A DNA stretch of 64,000 bases from Rubellimicrobium rubrum (GTDB taxonomy: Bacteria > Pseudomonadota > Alphaproteobacteria > Rhodobacterales > Rhodobacteraceae). The DNA lies in assembly GCF_006152115.1 (NCBI RefSeq), contig NZ_VDFU01000002.1, forward strand, positions 1 to 64,000. The letters are read 5' to 3'. Of the stretch, positions 55,101 through 64,000 are shown piece after piece; the first letter of the stretch is position 1, and each line of letters begins with the position of its first letter. The translations under genes were made by a program, and so were the position numbers. The notes under the pieces are model-generated. The model searched no databases. It was not told the origin of the DNA and worked only from the letters and a program-made list of their open reading frames with translations.

Positions 55101-56140
55101 AGCCTCGGGGGGCTGCCGTCGGTGAGGACCGCAACCTCCTTGGCGAGTCGGGCCAAGGGGCGGGTGAGCAGGCCAGCCGCAAGCCAAGCCAGGGCCGCCA
55201 TGAAGGCCGTGAGGCCCAAACCCCATCCAAGCACCTCGCGACGCAGTTGGGTAACCGGCGCCAGCGCCGAGGCCGCGTCCCTCGCGACAAGGACGGTCCA
55301 GCCAAGGCCGGGGTAATCCTGATACCCTTGCGTCGACGCGATCCCCACGAAGCGCTCGCCGTCCGGCATCTCGTCGAGCCGCCACTGTCGCGGTCCGGCC
55401 ACGCCCTGCAGGTCCACAGGGGTGTCCTCCGCGACAGGTGGGGGCCCCAGCAACACCTGCCCCTCACGTGAAACGATCGAGATGTCGGCGCCTTCCGCGT
55501 CCACGGGGAGCATGCTCCTGAGAGAGCGTTCCACCTCGGCCGCCCAGTCCCAGTAGAGATGGGCCGCCAGGACGCCCGTCACCGTGCCATCCTCAGCCCG
55601 GAGCGGCGTTGCCACGTCCACGAACCGAAGTGGCTCGCCCCCGTCGCCCAGGTAGCGTTCCAGAAGCTTGGCTTCGTGCACATCCTGGACGGTGGGACCT
55701 TGGAGGCCTGCGTGGAACCAAGGGCGGCTTCGGACATCCTCTCCCACGAGAAGTCCGTCCGTCGCCGCGACCACCCGTCCCTCCGTGTCGGCGATCCCGA
55801 TCCAGGCGTAATCGCGGAGCGTGGTCTTCAGGGCATCCAAGGCTGCCTGACGGTCGGCCTGGTCAGCGTCGGGCTGGCGGACCTGATCGAGGGAGGCCAG
55901 CACCTGGACATCGCGCCATCGCGCGAACATTCCGCGATCGAGTTCCCCCGCCATGAAGCCGGCGGCGGCCGCGACCTCTCCCCCGATCTGGGCCTCGAGC
56001 CTCCGGCTCGCCGCCTGGGTGACGACGCCGGTCGCGAGGACGGTTCCCAGCATCCCCACGGCGCCCAGAGCCAGGGCCGCCGCACTGCGCATGGAGATCG
56101 GACGGCTGGAAAGCCAAGACCCTGAAAACTTCCGGTACAC
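52142..56140 (-). CDS. Large membrane hybrid histidine kinase (Cache-HAMP-PAS-PAS-GAF-PAS-HK-REC)
   Basis: The 1332-residue protein starts at GTG 56140 (MYRKFSGSWLSSRPISMRSA), preceded by AGGGGC; TTG at 56185 is less likely. TM1 is about 17-40 and TM2 about 300-322, with a periplasmic Cache domain between (AWIGIADTEGRVVAATDGLL). HAMP follows, then PAS domains near 385-500 and 510-630, a GAF near 650-800 and a PAS near 830-950. The kinase has H961 in LTGGVAHDFNNLLTPIVGGL, LLNLCVNARDAMPDGG and GTGLGLSMVHGLAAQLGG. A C-terminal receiver ends it (ILLVDDEDLVRSGTANML, AVITDHMMPG). The input ligand is unknown. Confidence 0.92.
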   Translation of the reverse strand: MYRKFSGSWLSSRPISMRSAAALALGAVGMLGTVLATGVVTQAASRRLEAQIGGEVAAAAGFMAGELDRGMFARWRDVQVLASLDQVRQPDADQADRQAALDALKTTLRDYAWIGIADTEGRVVAATDGLLVGEDVRSRPWFHAGLQGPTVQDVHEAKLLERYLGDGGEPLRFVDVATPLRAEDGTVTGVLAAHLYWDWAAEVERSLRSMLPVDAEGADISIVSREGQVLLGPPPVAEDTPVDLQGVAGPRQWRLDEMPDGERFVGIASTQGYQDYPGLGWTVLVARDAASALAPVTQLRREVLGWGLGLTAFMAALAWLAAGLLTRPLARLAKEVAVLTDGSPPRLSADDPREVRDLRQALFDAVTASRRSRALIDNLLEHAPAAIYAHDRDGRYRVLNEVTEQLIGRGRQEVLGRRLSELWPSEAADQVEAENAAILESGQSAEFEEWVATSAGRRLFHTVKFPLHDAGAEGDLLCGLSFDITDRAQAEQHHRESEERFRGLVEASSEVVWTMNAEGLVVEDSPSWRSFTGQTLEDWLGGDWLAVIHPDDRERTAALWKASLTDRVVYDNQYRLRLHDGVWRWVHARAVPLLDGEGRVKCWIGMNADITERKTAEVRLRQQADRLAYLAGLASHLVLDKDWANSTEWLGEVFAGLAQTSNVELFLNFLVGPEPGTMHLASSQGLDGATQERFATLRFGEGLCGTVARTRTPLVIEDVPAGSRPDATGIQALGAMAYAGFPVLAGDELIGTIALISTSRPRFGDDEIELMQTVCDLVAAAIARGRLETELARANAELEDRVAARTAELQDANSQLAETSARFRGIFDSSLQLMALLDGQGRVLEFNRSALDRHQATREQVVGQLFWDTFPPDEELRTRVRALIDGAVQGRIMRVELTTALEPGGRITTDLSVTPIRDAAGRIIQLIAEARDITEFKAAQAQIHEMQKMETVGQLTGGVAHDFNNLLTPIVGGLDILKRRLSGDERNLRLIDGALQAAERATVLVSRLLTFARRQTLEVRPVSIGSLVHGMADLITRSIGSNIQVALDIPLALPPARADAAQMELALLNLCVNARDAMPDGGTLSIAVDEQETKAGQVPGLGAGRYVHLVVSDTGTGMDAETLRRATEPFFTTKGTGKGTGLGLSMVHGLAAQLGGAFILSSVPGRGTRAEIWLPVATDGIQPVAAGDGQSPAVPRTLSARILLVDDEDLVRSGTANMLSDLGHDVIEAATGHQALDLLRTGPGVDAVITDHMMPGLKGADLAREIQARRPGLPVLLISGYTSLHEAEVQGLPLLHKPFRQADLAIRLAEMLSRAANVVHLDDRRLRQDQGD

Positions 56141-56654
56141 GTGACTGCCCCTGACGTCGCTCAACCATTGGCAGAGCCCTGGCAAGGTTTACCACGCTTT
56201 CGCCACACTCCAACTACTTACGGCTGGCGGGCCTGCGAATTCGGACGTGACGCTCGCCAAGGGCCGTTGCATGAACTTCAGGACTGTGCCTGACGCTCCG
56301 AGCCCGCTTGCCCTGCGGCCAAGACACACCGATGCTGCTCGGGCCGCCGTCGATTTTATCGGGGTGCTGACGATCACCTGGCCCGGGACATCCAACCCCC
56401 CGCCCGGATCGGCAGCCCCGCTTCGCGGTCGTCGATCACGGTCGCGCTCACAGTCTGACCAGCCGTTCTCCGGAGTGGGGCGCTCCGGCGGCCGGTCAAG
56501 TCGGGCCGTGAGCCGTTCGGGCCAGCGAACAGCGCCTTCACGATGGAGCAGCACCGTGCCGGCACCCGCCTAGCCAGTTCCCTGCGGGCAGGGCTGCGCC
56601 TGATCCAGTTCGACCAGGAGCAGCTTGGGGAGGGCCGAGGGAGTCCGGCTCAGG
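56141..56654. other. Intergenic region without a supported gene
   Basis: These 514 bases upstream of the large kinase and downstream of a response regulator hold overlapping open frames on both strands. Their products are basic, Arg/Pro-rich and without known motifs, and none has a good ribosome site. Promoter elements for the kinase should lie near 56150-56300 but were not clearly seen. Confidence 0.4.
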
Positions 56655-57038
56655 TCATCTCCCCAGCATCTGCAGGGCCTGCCCCAACTCGATGGGCTTC
56701 TCGGCTCGGGGCACGTCCGCGTAGTCGTCCGGAATGGCCCAGGGCTCGTAGCCCGTGGCGAACAGGAAGGGGATGCCGCTGGCGCGCAGGACTTCGGCCA
56801 CAGGGTAGCTCATCTCGCCTTGCAGGTTGATGTCGAGGATGGCCATGGACGGAGCCGGGCCGCGTCCCAGCAGGTCCAGGGCTTCGGCCACTGTGGACAC
56901 CGGTCCCACCACCGCCGCGCCCCGGCGTTCCAGGTCCGCGCGAAGGTCCTGGGCCAGCATGTATTCGTCCTCGACCACCAGAACGCGTTCTCCCCGCAGC
57001 GAGGATGCGGCACCATCGAACCGGGATCTCTCGGGCAT
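56655..57038 (-). CDS. Single-domain response regulator
   Basis: The 127-residue product is a bare receiver domain: VLVVEDEYMLAQDL acidic pocket, D69 in MAILDINLQGEMS, the Thr switch in FLFATGYEP and K114 in PRAEKPIEL. There is no output domain. It likely relays phosphate, perhaps to or from the large hybrid kinase encoded 0.5 kb downstream on the same strand, though a direct link is unproven. AGGGGAG precedes the ATG at 57038; the earlier start at 57092 is not needed. Confidence 0.87.
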   Translation of the reverse strand: MPERSRFDGAASSLRGERVLVVEDEYMLAQDLRADLERRGAAVVGPVSTVAEALDLLGRGPAPSMAILDINLQGEMSYPVAEVLRASGIPFLFATGYEPWAIPDDYADVPRAEKPIELGQALQMLGR

Positions 57039-57338
57039 TGCGCTCCCCTTGGGCAGTCCGGCAGCCTCGCCCATCACAAACGAGACCCGCAAGGCACTAC
57101 TTCAACTCACGCAAGCCGGGACCGGTTCACGCCCGATCGCCCCGCCCAGCCGGTCGCCCAGTCGAGCATATCGGGACGGTGCGGCATCGGCGCCCTGCGG
57201 AGCACCACAGGCTGCCATTCCTTCGGTCGAGGAGTACCGGGGATGAGGTCTTCGATACCCAACGCTTGACAGGTCGCAAGCGCGCCAGCCGAGTTCGCGA
57301 CCTGACGACCCGGGTCCGCGGCCTTCCGGATGCTTCGA
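57039..57338. other. Intergenic region without a supported gene
   Basis: About 300 bases lie between the response regulator and the end of the catalase-like gene. A minus-strand frame (57107-57433) overlaps the catalase gene end and lacks a family or good start. Nothing is assigned. Confidence 0.4.
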
Positions 57339-58991
57339 TCACAACCGCGCCGCGATGCGATCGGCCGCAACGGCTGTGGCGACTCCGAAGGCGCCATGCA
57401 GGAGGGCGTGCTGGGCCAGGCTCGACGGCGCATCGCGCCAGGGCTTGGGCGTCATGCCCAGGCTCGGCCCGACGACGCCATAGGCGATGGCCCAGAACCC
57501 GAGCCCGAAAGCCAATCCGGCGCCGAGGGACGAGCCTCCGCCTCGGTGGACCGCTCCATATCCCGCACCGGCGAGAGCGGACAGCGCCAGATGACCGCCA
57601 TGGGCAAGCGCCTCCTCGGTTGCGGTGCCGGGCTGGTCCGGACCTTGGTCCCGGTGCAGCGTCCGACGCCCGAGCGTCACCAGTTCCGAAGCCTGCCCTT
57701 GCGCCGCTCCCATGCCCGCGATGACCCCCGACAGGAGAACCCCCGCCGCAAGGCCCCCGGCCGCCCCGGCAACCACGTGGCGCATGGTTTCGTTCATGGG
57801 CTGCCCGATCCGTCCGACCCGCGCGTCCGGGGTGCCGGGACGGCGGCCCTCACGGCCCGGAGCCGTCCCGTAGACCGTGGCCGGCGCTTGGGCGAGGCGC
57901 AGGTCCAGCGAGGGCTCGGCGATGGGGCAGCGATTTCGCTGTCCCCGGAACGCCGCCGCCTCCTGATAGGCCGCCTTGCGCACCCGGTTGATCCCCCCGA
58001 GCGGCTGGTGCGCGACCAGCCCGTGCCAAGGGCTGAACGCCAGGGCGTCATCAACCTGCCGCGCCCGTTCCTCGCTCCAGGCGGGCTGCCGCGGCGCGGT
58101 GATCCGGGCCACGGCGACGTAGGGGCTGCTTTCCTCGGACCATGGAACCGAGGCATCCTCGATGGGCATCGCTCCGGGATCGGTGCGAAGCTGGACGCGG
58201 AGTTCCCATTCGGCGTCATGCTCTTGCAGGAACGCGACCACCGCCTCGCGCAGGCCGTTCGGACGGCCGCGAACCTCGACCGGTCGGCCACTCAGAGACG
58301 CGAGGTCGCGCGAAACCGGCGCCAGCGACAGCTTGGCCACATAGCGACCATGGCGGTACGGCGTCTGGCTGTAGAATGTTTCGCCCAGGGGATGGGTAGT
58401 CGGCTGGCCGCCCATGTTCGTCAGGAGCGGGCTCTTGCCGCCCATGGCCTCGACCGCTGCCTCTGCGCCACGCAGAGTGGCGGAGAAGGCCTTCTTCCAT
58501 GCCTGCCCCGTATCCGTCGTGGCCGCCAGAAGCGAAAGGTTCGACGCGAAGGCCTTGGGGTCGGGCGCGGCAAAGGCAGGAGCGTTCGCCATCACGAAGT
58601 CCTGGATGCGGTGGCCTTCGGAGCCGGGCAAGCGTTCGCCTTCGACTCCGATGACCTTGATCGCCAGCCCCCGTGGAGCCGACACGCTGTCATCGAGCAT
58701 GTCGCCGGGATTGGTCGAAAGGCGCAGAACCACCGGATAGGTGCCCGGCCGGGTGAACATTCCCTGCGCCAGTTCCTCGGGCAGGTCGTCGAGCACGCGC
58801 AGGTCACCCTCGATCAAGCCGTGGCTCTTGGCATGAACGCTGCGCACGGCATGGCCGTAGTCGGTGAACGTCGTCTCTTGGATCCGTCGGAGGGACGCGT
58901 TCAGGGCGGAGCCGGTGTCGGCCTCGTCCGGGGCCGGTGATTCCAGGGAAGCGTCGAACGGGTCCGGCGAGGGCGGCGCATCCAGTGTCAT
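57339..58991 (-). CDS. Catalase-related heme protein fused to a C-terminal membrane domain
   Basis: The 550-residue protein has an N-terminal catalase-family domain (about 25-380) of the short y4iL/SrpA-like type: DYGHAVRSVHAKSHGLIEGD, PVVLRLSTNPGDMLDDSV, PRGLAIKVIG and AWSEERARQVDDALAFSPWH. Residues about 405-550 are a separate part with three or four hydrophobic segments (RHVVAGAAGGLAAGVLLSGV, HLALSALAGAGYGAVH, GLGFWAIAYGVVGPSLGM). The family normally lacks such an extension. There is no stop between the parts. An in-frame Met (MNETMRHVV, 57799) could instead start a second short protein. GGAG precedes the ATG at 58991. Confidence 0.75.
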   Translation of the reverse strand: MTLDAPPSPDPFDASLESPAPDEADTGSALNASLRRIQETTFTDYGHAVRSVHAKSHGLIEGDLRVLDDLPEELAQGMFTRPGTYPVVLRLSTNPGDMLDDSVSAPRGLAIKVIGVEGERLPGSEGHRIQDFVMANAPAFAAPDPKAFASNLSLLAATTDTGQAWKKAFSATLRGAEAAVEAMGGKSPLLTNMGGQPTTHPLGETFYSQTPYRHGRYVAKLSLAPVSRDLASLSGRPVEVRGRPNGLREAVVAFLQEHDAEWELRVQLRTDPGAMPIEDASVPWSEESSPYVAVARITAPRQPAWSEERARQVDDALAFSPWHGLVAHQPLGGINRVRKAAYQEAAAFRGQRNRCPIAEPSLDLRLAQAPATVYGTAPGREGRRPGTPDARVGRIGQPMNETMRHVVAGAAGGLAAGVLLSGVIAGMGAAQGQASELVTLGRRTLHRDQGPDQPGTATEEALAHGGHLALSALAGAGYGAVHRGGGSSLGAGLAFGLGFWAIAYGVVGPSLGMTPKPWRDAPSSLAQHALLHGAFGVATAVAADRIAARL

Positions 58992-59161
58992 GACGGGCTC
59001 CGGGGGCTTGCATGGCGGGTCCTGCTGCGAACCCCGGCGAGCGAACCGCAGTTCCATGGGAAGGGCCAACCGCCACGACCCACGCAATCCCCGGTCGTCC
59101 AGCGCTCCGCGTCTATGTGAAGATCACGAGGTCGGCCCCGGTTCTGCCTGGGCCGAGAGCG

Positions 59162-60246
<1,085 letters not shown>

Positions 60247-60250
<4 letters not shown>

Positions 60251-61077
60251 TTGAGGGCCCCCGATGTCAGCCCGCTGACGATCTGCCGCTGGAGCAGCAC
60301 GAAGAAGAGCAGGATCGGCGTCACGTAGATCGCCGCGTAGGTCATCACCCCCTGCCAGTCCGAGGTGTTCGGCCCCATGAAGCTCTGGAGCCCCACGGTC
60401 GCGGGCTGGAAGGCGCGCTCCTGGATCAGGCTGCGCGAGTAGACGTACTCCCCGAGCGCCTGGAGCATGATGAGCACCGCCGCCACAAGGATACCGTTGC
60501 GCGCCAGGGGCACGTTGATCTTGAGGAAGGCGCCGAGGCGCGAGTTGCCGTCCACCAGCGCCGCCTCCTCCAGCTCGCGCGGGACCTGGAGGAAGGTGGC
60601 GCGGACCAGCACGACGTAGAAGGGCAGGAGCTTGGCCACCTGAGCGAGGATCACGGACAGGCGGGGATATTCGAGCAGGCCGAACTGGCTGAAGGCCACG
60701 AAGATGGGCGTGATCATCAGGCTCGACGGCAGGACCTGCATCATCAGGATCAGGAATAGCGCCACGTCCATCCACAGGCCGCGGACCCGCGCCAGCGCAT
60801 AGCCGCAGCCGGTGCCCAGCAGGACGACGACCGCCGTGGTTCCCAGCGCGATGATCAGGGAGTTCCAAAGGAAGGTGCCCATGCGGAGCCGTTCCCAGAC
60901 CTCGACCACCGCCACGTCCGGGGTTTCGGGCCAGAAGCGCGGCGGCCAGGCCGAGATCTCGGTCCCCGTCTTCAGGGCCGTGACGTACATCCAGTAGAGC
61001 GGGAAGAGGTAGAGCCCCACCAGCACCAGCGCGATGGCCAGAAGCCCGGCCCGGGCAAAGCGGTCGTCACGCAACAT
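60247..61077 (-). CDS. Sugar ABC transporter permease (MalG type)
   Basis: The 276-residue permease has six helices and the EAA-type loop EEAALVDGNSRLGAFLKINV followed by PLARNGILV. Near the N-terminus, LLAIALVLVGLYLFPLYWMY forms the first helix. It partners the MalF-type permease and ATPase. The ATG at 61077 is chosen; the frame extends to 61101, but that start has no ribosome site. It overlaps the upstream permease by about 11 bases. Confidence 0.9.
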
Positions 61078-61969
61078 GCTCGTGCCTCGTGGATCGGACA
61101 TAGACGACGGCGACCAGCACCACGAGAAGGATCATCAGCACCGACACGGCCGATCCCTGCCCGATGCGGTAGTCGGTGAAGCTCAGCTCCCAGGACCAGT
61201 ACTGGAGCACGTTGGAGCCGTTCGCCGGGCCCCCTTGCGTGAGCGCCGCGAACAGGTCGAACTGCTGGAGCGTGAAGATGATGCCCAGCGACAGCACCGC
61301 GCCGATCTGCGCCCGCATCAGCGGCAGCGTGATCGTCAGGAACCGCCGGACGCGCCCCGCGCCATCGAGCTCGGCCGCCTCGTAGACGTCCTCGGGGATC
61401 GCCGAGAGGCCCACCGACAGCAGGATCATGTTGAAGGGCACGCCCAGCCAGACATTCGCGATAATGACGGCATAAAGCGCGGTGTCCGGGCTCGACAGCC
61501 AGAAGACCCGCCCGTCGGTGATCCCCAGCGTCATCAGCCCCCAGTTCAGCACGCCGAAGTCGCCCGACAGGATAAAGCTCCACACCGCGCCGACCACGAG
61601 GCCCGGCATGATCCAGCCCGCCAGGAACAGCCCCCGCAGCCAGGTCGCTCCGGGGAACGACTGCTGGAAGAACAGCGCGAGCGCGAAGCCGATCACCAGC
61701 TGCGCGGCGACGGAGACCGCCACGAAGATGGCGGTGTTGGTCGCGATGAGCCCGAACACGCGGTGTCCGGTGACGTCGGCATAGTTCTCCAGACCCACCC
61801 AAGGCCGGTCGAAGCTGCCCAGGGTGAACAGGTCCACCTCCTGGAAGGACATGATCAGGTTGTAGACCAGAGGAAAGGCCGAAAAGACGAGCAGGAAGCC
61901 GAGCGTCAGGCCGACCAGGAGCCGGTCGAAGCCGCGCCCGTCCCGGAAGCTCGATCTGGAGGAGGTCAT
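61067..61969 (-). CDS. Sugar ABC transporter permease (MalF type)
   Basis: The 300-residue permease has six helices and the coupling motif YEAAELDGAGRVRRFLTITL followed by PLMRAQIG. It starts at ATG 61969 (MTSSRSSFRDGRGFDRLL); the upstream frame to 62080 is low-complexity and spans a hairpin, so it is rejected. It forms the channel with the MalG-type subunit. Confidence 0.9.
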   Translation of the reverse strand: MTSSRSSFRDGRGFDRLLVGLTLGFLLVFSAFPLVYNLIMSFQEVDLFTLGSFDRPWVGLENYADVTGHRVFGLIATNTAIFVAVSVAAQLVIGFALALFFQQSFPGATWLRGLFLAGWIMPGLVVGAVWSFILSGDFGVLNWGLMTLGITDGRVFWLSSPDTALYAVIIANVWLGVPFNMILLSVGLSAIPEDVYEAAELDGAGRVRRFLTITLPLMRAQIGAVLSLGIIFTLQQFDLFAALTQGGPANGSNVLQYWSWELSFTDYRIGQGSAVSVLMILLVVLVAVVYVRSTRHEHVA

Positions 61970-61994
61970 GGCATGTCCGGGGGCAGCAGGGGAA

Positions 61995-62024
61995 CCGGAC
62001 GCGGTGGGAGAGGACCGCGTCCGG
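61995..62024 (-). terminator. Hairpin between the sugar-binding protein and permease genes
   Basis: CCGGACGCGGT (61995-62005) and ACCGCGTCCGG (62014-62024) form a perfect 11-bp stem with an 8-base loop in the 115-base gap after the binding-protein gene. It may act as an attenuator or an mRNA stabiliser that yields excess binding protein. Confidence 0.6.
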
Positions 62025-62084
62025 CGGCCGCCCCGGGACGGCGGCGCCTCGGGGCCGCCCGGGACTGCGCGCGAGGGCATGGGG

Positions 62085-63293
62085 TCAGTTCCCCAGCACG
62101 TCGTCGATTTCGGCCTGGGCCTCGGCCAGGGCCTCCTCGGCGGTGGCCTGCCCGGTCAGCGTGGACTGGATCGCCGTCTGGATCGCGCCCGAGACCTGGG
62201 GCCAGTCCGACTCGGGGCCGCGGTTGCGGGCGTACTTCATCGACTCCTCGAAGACCGCATAGGCCTCGGGGTACTTGGGATCGGTCACTTCGACGGCGCT
62301 GGCCGGCAGGTAGCCGAAGTCGTTCCAGACCCGGTCCATGTCGCCGTACAGGAACTCAAGGAAGGCAAAGGCCTCATCGGGGGTGTCGGTGTTGGCCAGG
62401 ATGACGTTGTCCCCCTCGCCCAGCGCCGAGGCCCGCTCGGCCCCGTCCTCCGGAACGGGCAGCAGCGCCACGCGCCATTCGAACTGGGCTTCCTCGCTCA
62501 TGCGCGGGATCTCCCACGGGCCCGAGATCGCCATGGCGGCGTTGCCCGCGTTGAAGGTGCCCGTGCTGTCCCACTGGCTGCGGATCAGCGTGTCGGGGCT
62601 GGCGATGCCTTCGTCGATGAACTGCTTCCAAAGGTTCAGCGCCCGGGCCGCGCCTTCGGTGTTGATGTTGTTGTAGTCGCCCCCGGTCATCTGCAGCCAG
62701 GGCAGGAACTGGAAGGTCCCCTCCTCCGTCCCGACCGCCGAGAAGGCGAGGCCGTAGACGTTGCTCTCCGGGTCGGTCAGGGCCTTGGCGGTCTCGTAGA
62801 GCTCGTCCCAGGTCGCGGGCGGGTCGTCGGGGTTCAGGCCGGCTTCGCGGAACTTGTCGGCGTTGTAGTAGAGGGCGATGGTATTGGCGCCGCGGGGCAG
62901 GCCGTAGATGCCGCCCTCATAGGTGACCGAGGCCAGCGGGCCGGGATAGATGTCCTCGACCTTCACCACCTCGGACGCCTCGATGTAGGGCGTGAGGTCC
63001 AGGAGCATGCCCCTGGAGGCGAAGAGCGCCACTTCGGGGTTGTCGATGTAGGTGATGTCCGGAGCGTCCCCCGTCGCGATCGACCGGGCGAGGTCGTTCA
63101 CCATGTCCTCGAACTGCACCGTCCGGACGTTGATCGTCACGTTCGGGTTCGCGGCCATGTATTCCTCGGCCATGACGTAGTGGTACTCGCCCGGGTCGTC
63201 GATGGTCCACAGGTCCAGCGTCACCTGCTCCTGCGCCAGGGCCGGGGTCGCCAGGATGACGGCCGAGCCGGCCAGCATCGCCTTGATGGTCAT
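62085..63293 (-). CDS. Sugar ABC transporter substrate-binding protein
   Basis: The 402-residue extracellular protein has signal peptide MTIKAMLAGSAVILATPALA and a family 1 binding fold: TLDLWTIDDPGEYHYVMAEE, PNVTINVRTVQFEDMVNDLA, GIYGLPRGANTIALYYNADK, NVILANTDTPDEAFAFLEFL. It probably binds a sugar or glycerol-phosphate derivative. It precedes the two permeases and ATPase. The ATG at 63293 is chosen over 63311. Confidence 0.92.
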   Translation of the reverse strand: MTIKAMLAGSAVILATPALAQEQVTLDLWTIDDPGEYHYVMAEEYMAANPNVTINVRTVQFEDMVNDLARSIATGDAPDITYIDNPEVALFASRGMLLDLTPYIEASEVVKVEDIYPGPLASVTYEGGIYGLPRGANTIALYYNADKFREAGLNPDDPPATWDELYETAKALTDPESNVYGLAFSAVGTEEGTFQFLPWLQMTGGDYNNINTEGAARALNLWKQFIDEGIASPDTLIRSQWDSTGTFNAGNAAMAISGPWEIPRMSEEAQFEWRVALLPVPEDGAERASALGEGDNVILANTDTPDEAFAFLEFLYGDMDRVWNDFGYLPASAVEVTDPKYPEAYAVFEESMKYARNRGPESDWPQVSGAIQTAIQSTLTGQATAEEALAEAQAEIDDVLGN

Positions 63294-63363
63294 GGGTTCA
63301 GTCTCCTCCACTGATGCTTGGTCTGTCCCCGCCGCCGGTCTTGGTCGCCGGCCAAGGGGTCGT

Positions 63364-64000
63364 TCACTGGGCCGCGATGGCCGGATCGCCCCCCTCGTAG
63401 GCGCCGCTGGCGTTCACATGGACCGCCCCTCCCCGCGCCTGCTTGAGATGCCGGAGCGCCGCCATCTGGCCGGTCATCTCCAGCTCGTCCCGGTAGACGG
63501 GATCGTGCCAGCCCTCGATGTCGATCGAGCCCTGGTAACCCGCGAGCCGCAGCTCGCTGATCACGTCGGTCCAGTTGCTGTCGCCGAACCCCGGCGTGCG
63601 CATGAACACGAAGGGCTCGCGGCCAAAGATCCCGTGCTCGCGGATGACATGCCACCGGACGGTCGCGTCCTTGCCGTGGACGTGGAAGATCTTGGACGCC
63701 CACTTCCGGATCTGCGGCAGGGGATCGATGAGGTACACGAGCTGGTGGCAGGGCTCCCATTCAAGGCCCAGGTTCTCGTCCGGGGTTTCGTTGAACATCA
63801 GATCCCAGGCGTCGGGGTTGTGGGCGATGTTCCAGTCCCCCGTCTGCCAGTTGCCGTCCATCGCGCAGTTCTCGAAGGCGATGCGGACGCCCTTGTCGGC
63901 GGCGCGCCGGGCCAGGTCGGACCAGACCTCGCGGTAGCGCGGCAGGCTGTCGGGCAGCGACTTGCCCCGGACGCGGCCGGTGAAGCCCGCCACGCAGGTC
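63364..64000 (-). CDS. Sugar phosphate isomerase/epimerase (TIM barrel), partial
   Basis: The C-terminal 212 or so residues of a xylose-isomerase-like TIM-barrel protein run off the right edge; the frame stays open through the last base (reading TCVAGFTGR at the edge), so the N-terminus is missing. Conserved strands include VRIAFENCAM, GLEWEPCHQLVYLIDP, KIFHVHGKDATV and GSIDIEGWHDPVY, with Glu, Asp and His ligands for a divalent metal. It heads the sugar ABC operon and probably interconverts an imported sugar derivative. The gap to the binding-protein gene is 70 bases. Confidence 0.88.
   Translation of the reverse strand, partial: TCVAGFTGRVRGKSLPDSLPRYREVWSDLARRAADKGVRIAFENCAMDGNWQTGDWNIAHNPDAWDLMFNETPDENLGLEWEPCHQLVYLIDPLPQIRKWASKIFHVHGKDATVRWHVIREHGIFGREPFVFMRTPGFGDSNWTDVISELRLAGYQGSIDIEGWHDPVYRDELEMTGQMAALRHLKQARGGAVHVNASGAYEGGDPAIAAQ

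Noticed and set aside
57107-57433. Minus-strand frame of about 108 codons
   Set aside because: It overlaps the catalase-like gene and has no family or ribosome site.
57330-58940. Plus-strand open frame of about 536 codons
   Set aside because: It is antisense to the catalase-like fusion gene, with Arg/Gly-rich non-domain sequence.

Overview
The window looks like chromosome (or a large replicon) of a high-GC alphaproteobacterium, most likely a member of the Rhodobacteraceae/Paracoccaceae. The family assignment is an inference from the gene repertoire: a PQQ-dependent alcohol oxidation cluster, an opgG-opgH-opgC operon for periplasmic glucans, BMP-type and sugar-type ABC operons, large hybrid histidine kinases, and IS5, IS30 and IS110 elements of the kind common in that family. 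No rRNA, tRNA, CRISPR array or replication origin was seen.

Layout. (1) 0.2-8.2 kb is an accessory region, visibly less GC-rich than the rest in places: a membrane O-antigen ligase/polymerase, a graveyard of broken insertion sequences (an IS3/IS481-type tail, an IS30 fragment, two frameshifted IS5-family transposases), one intact IS110-family transposase, a small orphan gene, and a secreted RTX protein. The N-terminal half of the RTX protein is AT-richer than its calcium-binding tail. (2) 8.5-16.0 kb holds housekeeping and stress genes: GT2 glycosyltransferase, PP1-like phosphatase, RNase Z-like and DUF4336 proteins, an SDR, DUF808, three tiny hydrophilic proteins, and a LuxR-type HTH protein translationally coupled to an HtrA-like protein that lacks two catalytic residues. 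(3) 16.1-33.1 kb is a PQQ/quinoprotein alcohol-oxidation locus: DUF779 protein, aldehyde dehydrogenase, NosR-like flavin/iron-sulfur membrane protein with its own ApbE, XoxJ-like binding protein, cytochrome c-550 PedF, two more periplasmic binding proteins, a YVTN beta-propeller protein, a Sel1 protein, and a PQQ alcohol dehydrogenase carrying the Asp-x-Asp signature of lanthanide enzymes. A LuxR response regulator, a FIST-domain (NosP-like) protein and a NahK-like hybrid kinase follow. (4) 33.0-42.9 kb: an SRPBCC protein, a LOV-domain hybrid kinase, and a codA-BMP-ABC-permease-permease operon for nucleobase/nucleoside salvage. (5) 43.5-52.0 kb: the opgG-(small ORF)-opgH-opgC operon, a UbiB/ABC1 kinase, an HSL-type esterase and a flippase-like membrane protein. 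(6) 52.1-57.0 kb: a 1332-residue Cache/PAS/GAF hybrid kinase and a single-domain response regulator. (7) 57.3-64.0 kb: a catalase-like protein fused to a membrane domain, then a sugar ABC transporter operon (binding protein, two permeases, ATPase) behind a sugar-phosphate isomerase/epimerase cut by the window edge.

How the genes fit together. In region 3 the dehydrogenase oxidises an alcohol in the periplasm and passes electrons to PedF. The aldehyde goes to the cytoplasmic aldehyde dehydrogenase. The NosR-like/ApbE pair and the binding proteins are probably accessory redox, cofactor or metal functions. A recurrent WWGGTCGTA box lies in three control regions of this cluster, which suggests one regulon, perhaps run by the linked LuxR regulator and the NahK-like kinase. 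Regions 4 and 7 are scavenging operons. In each, an inverted repeat lies just after the binding-protein gene, as expected where that protein is made in excess over the membrane components.
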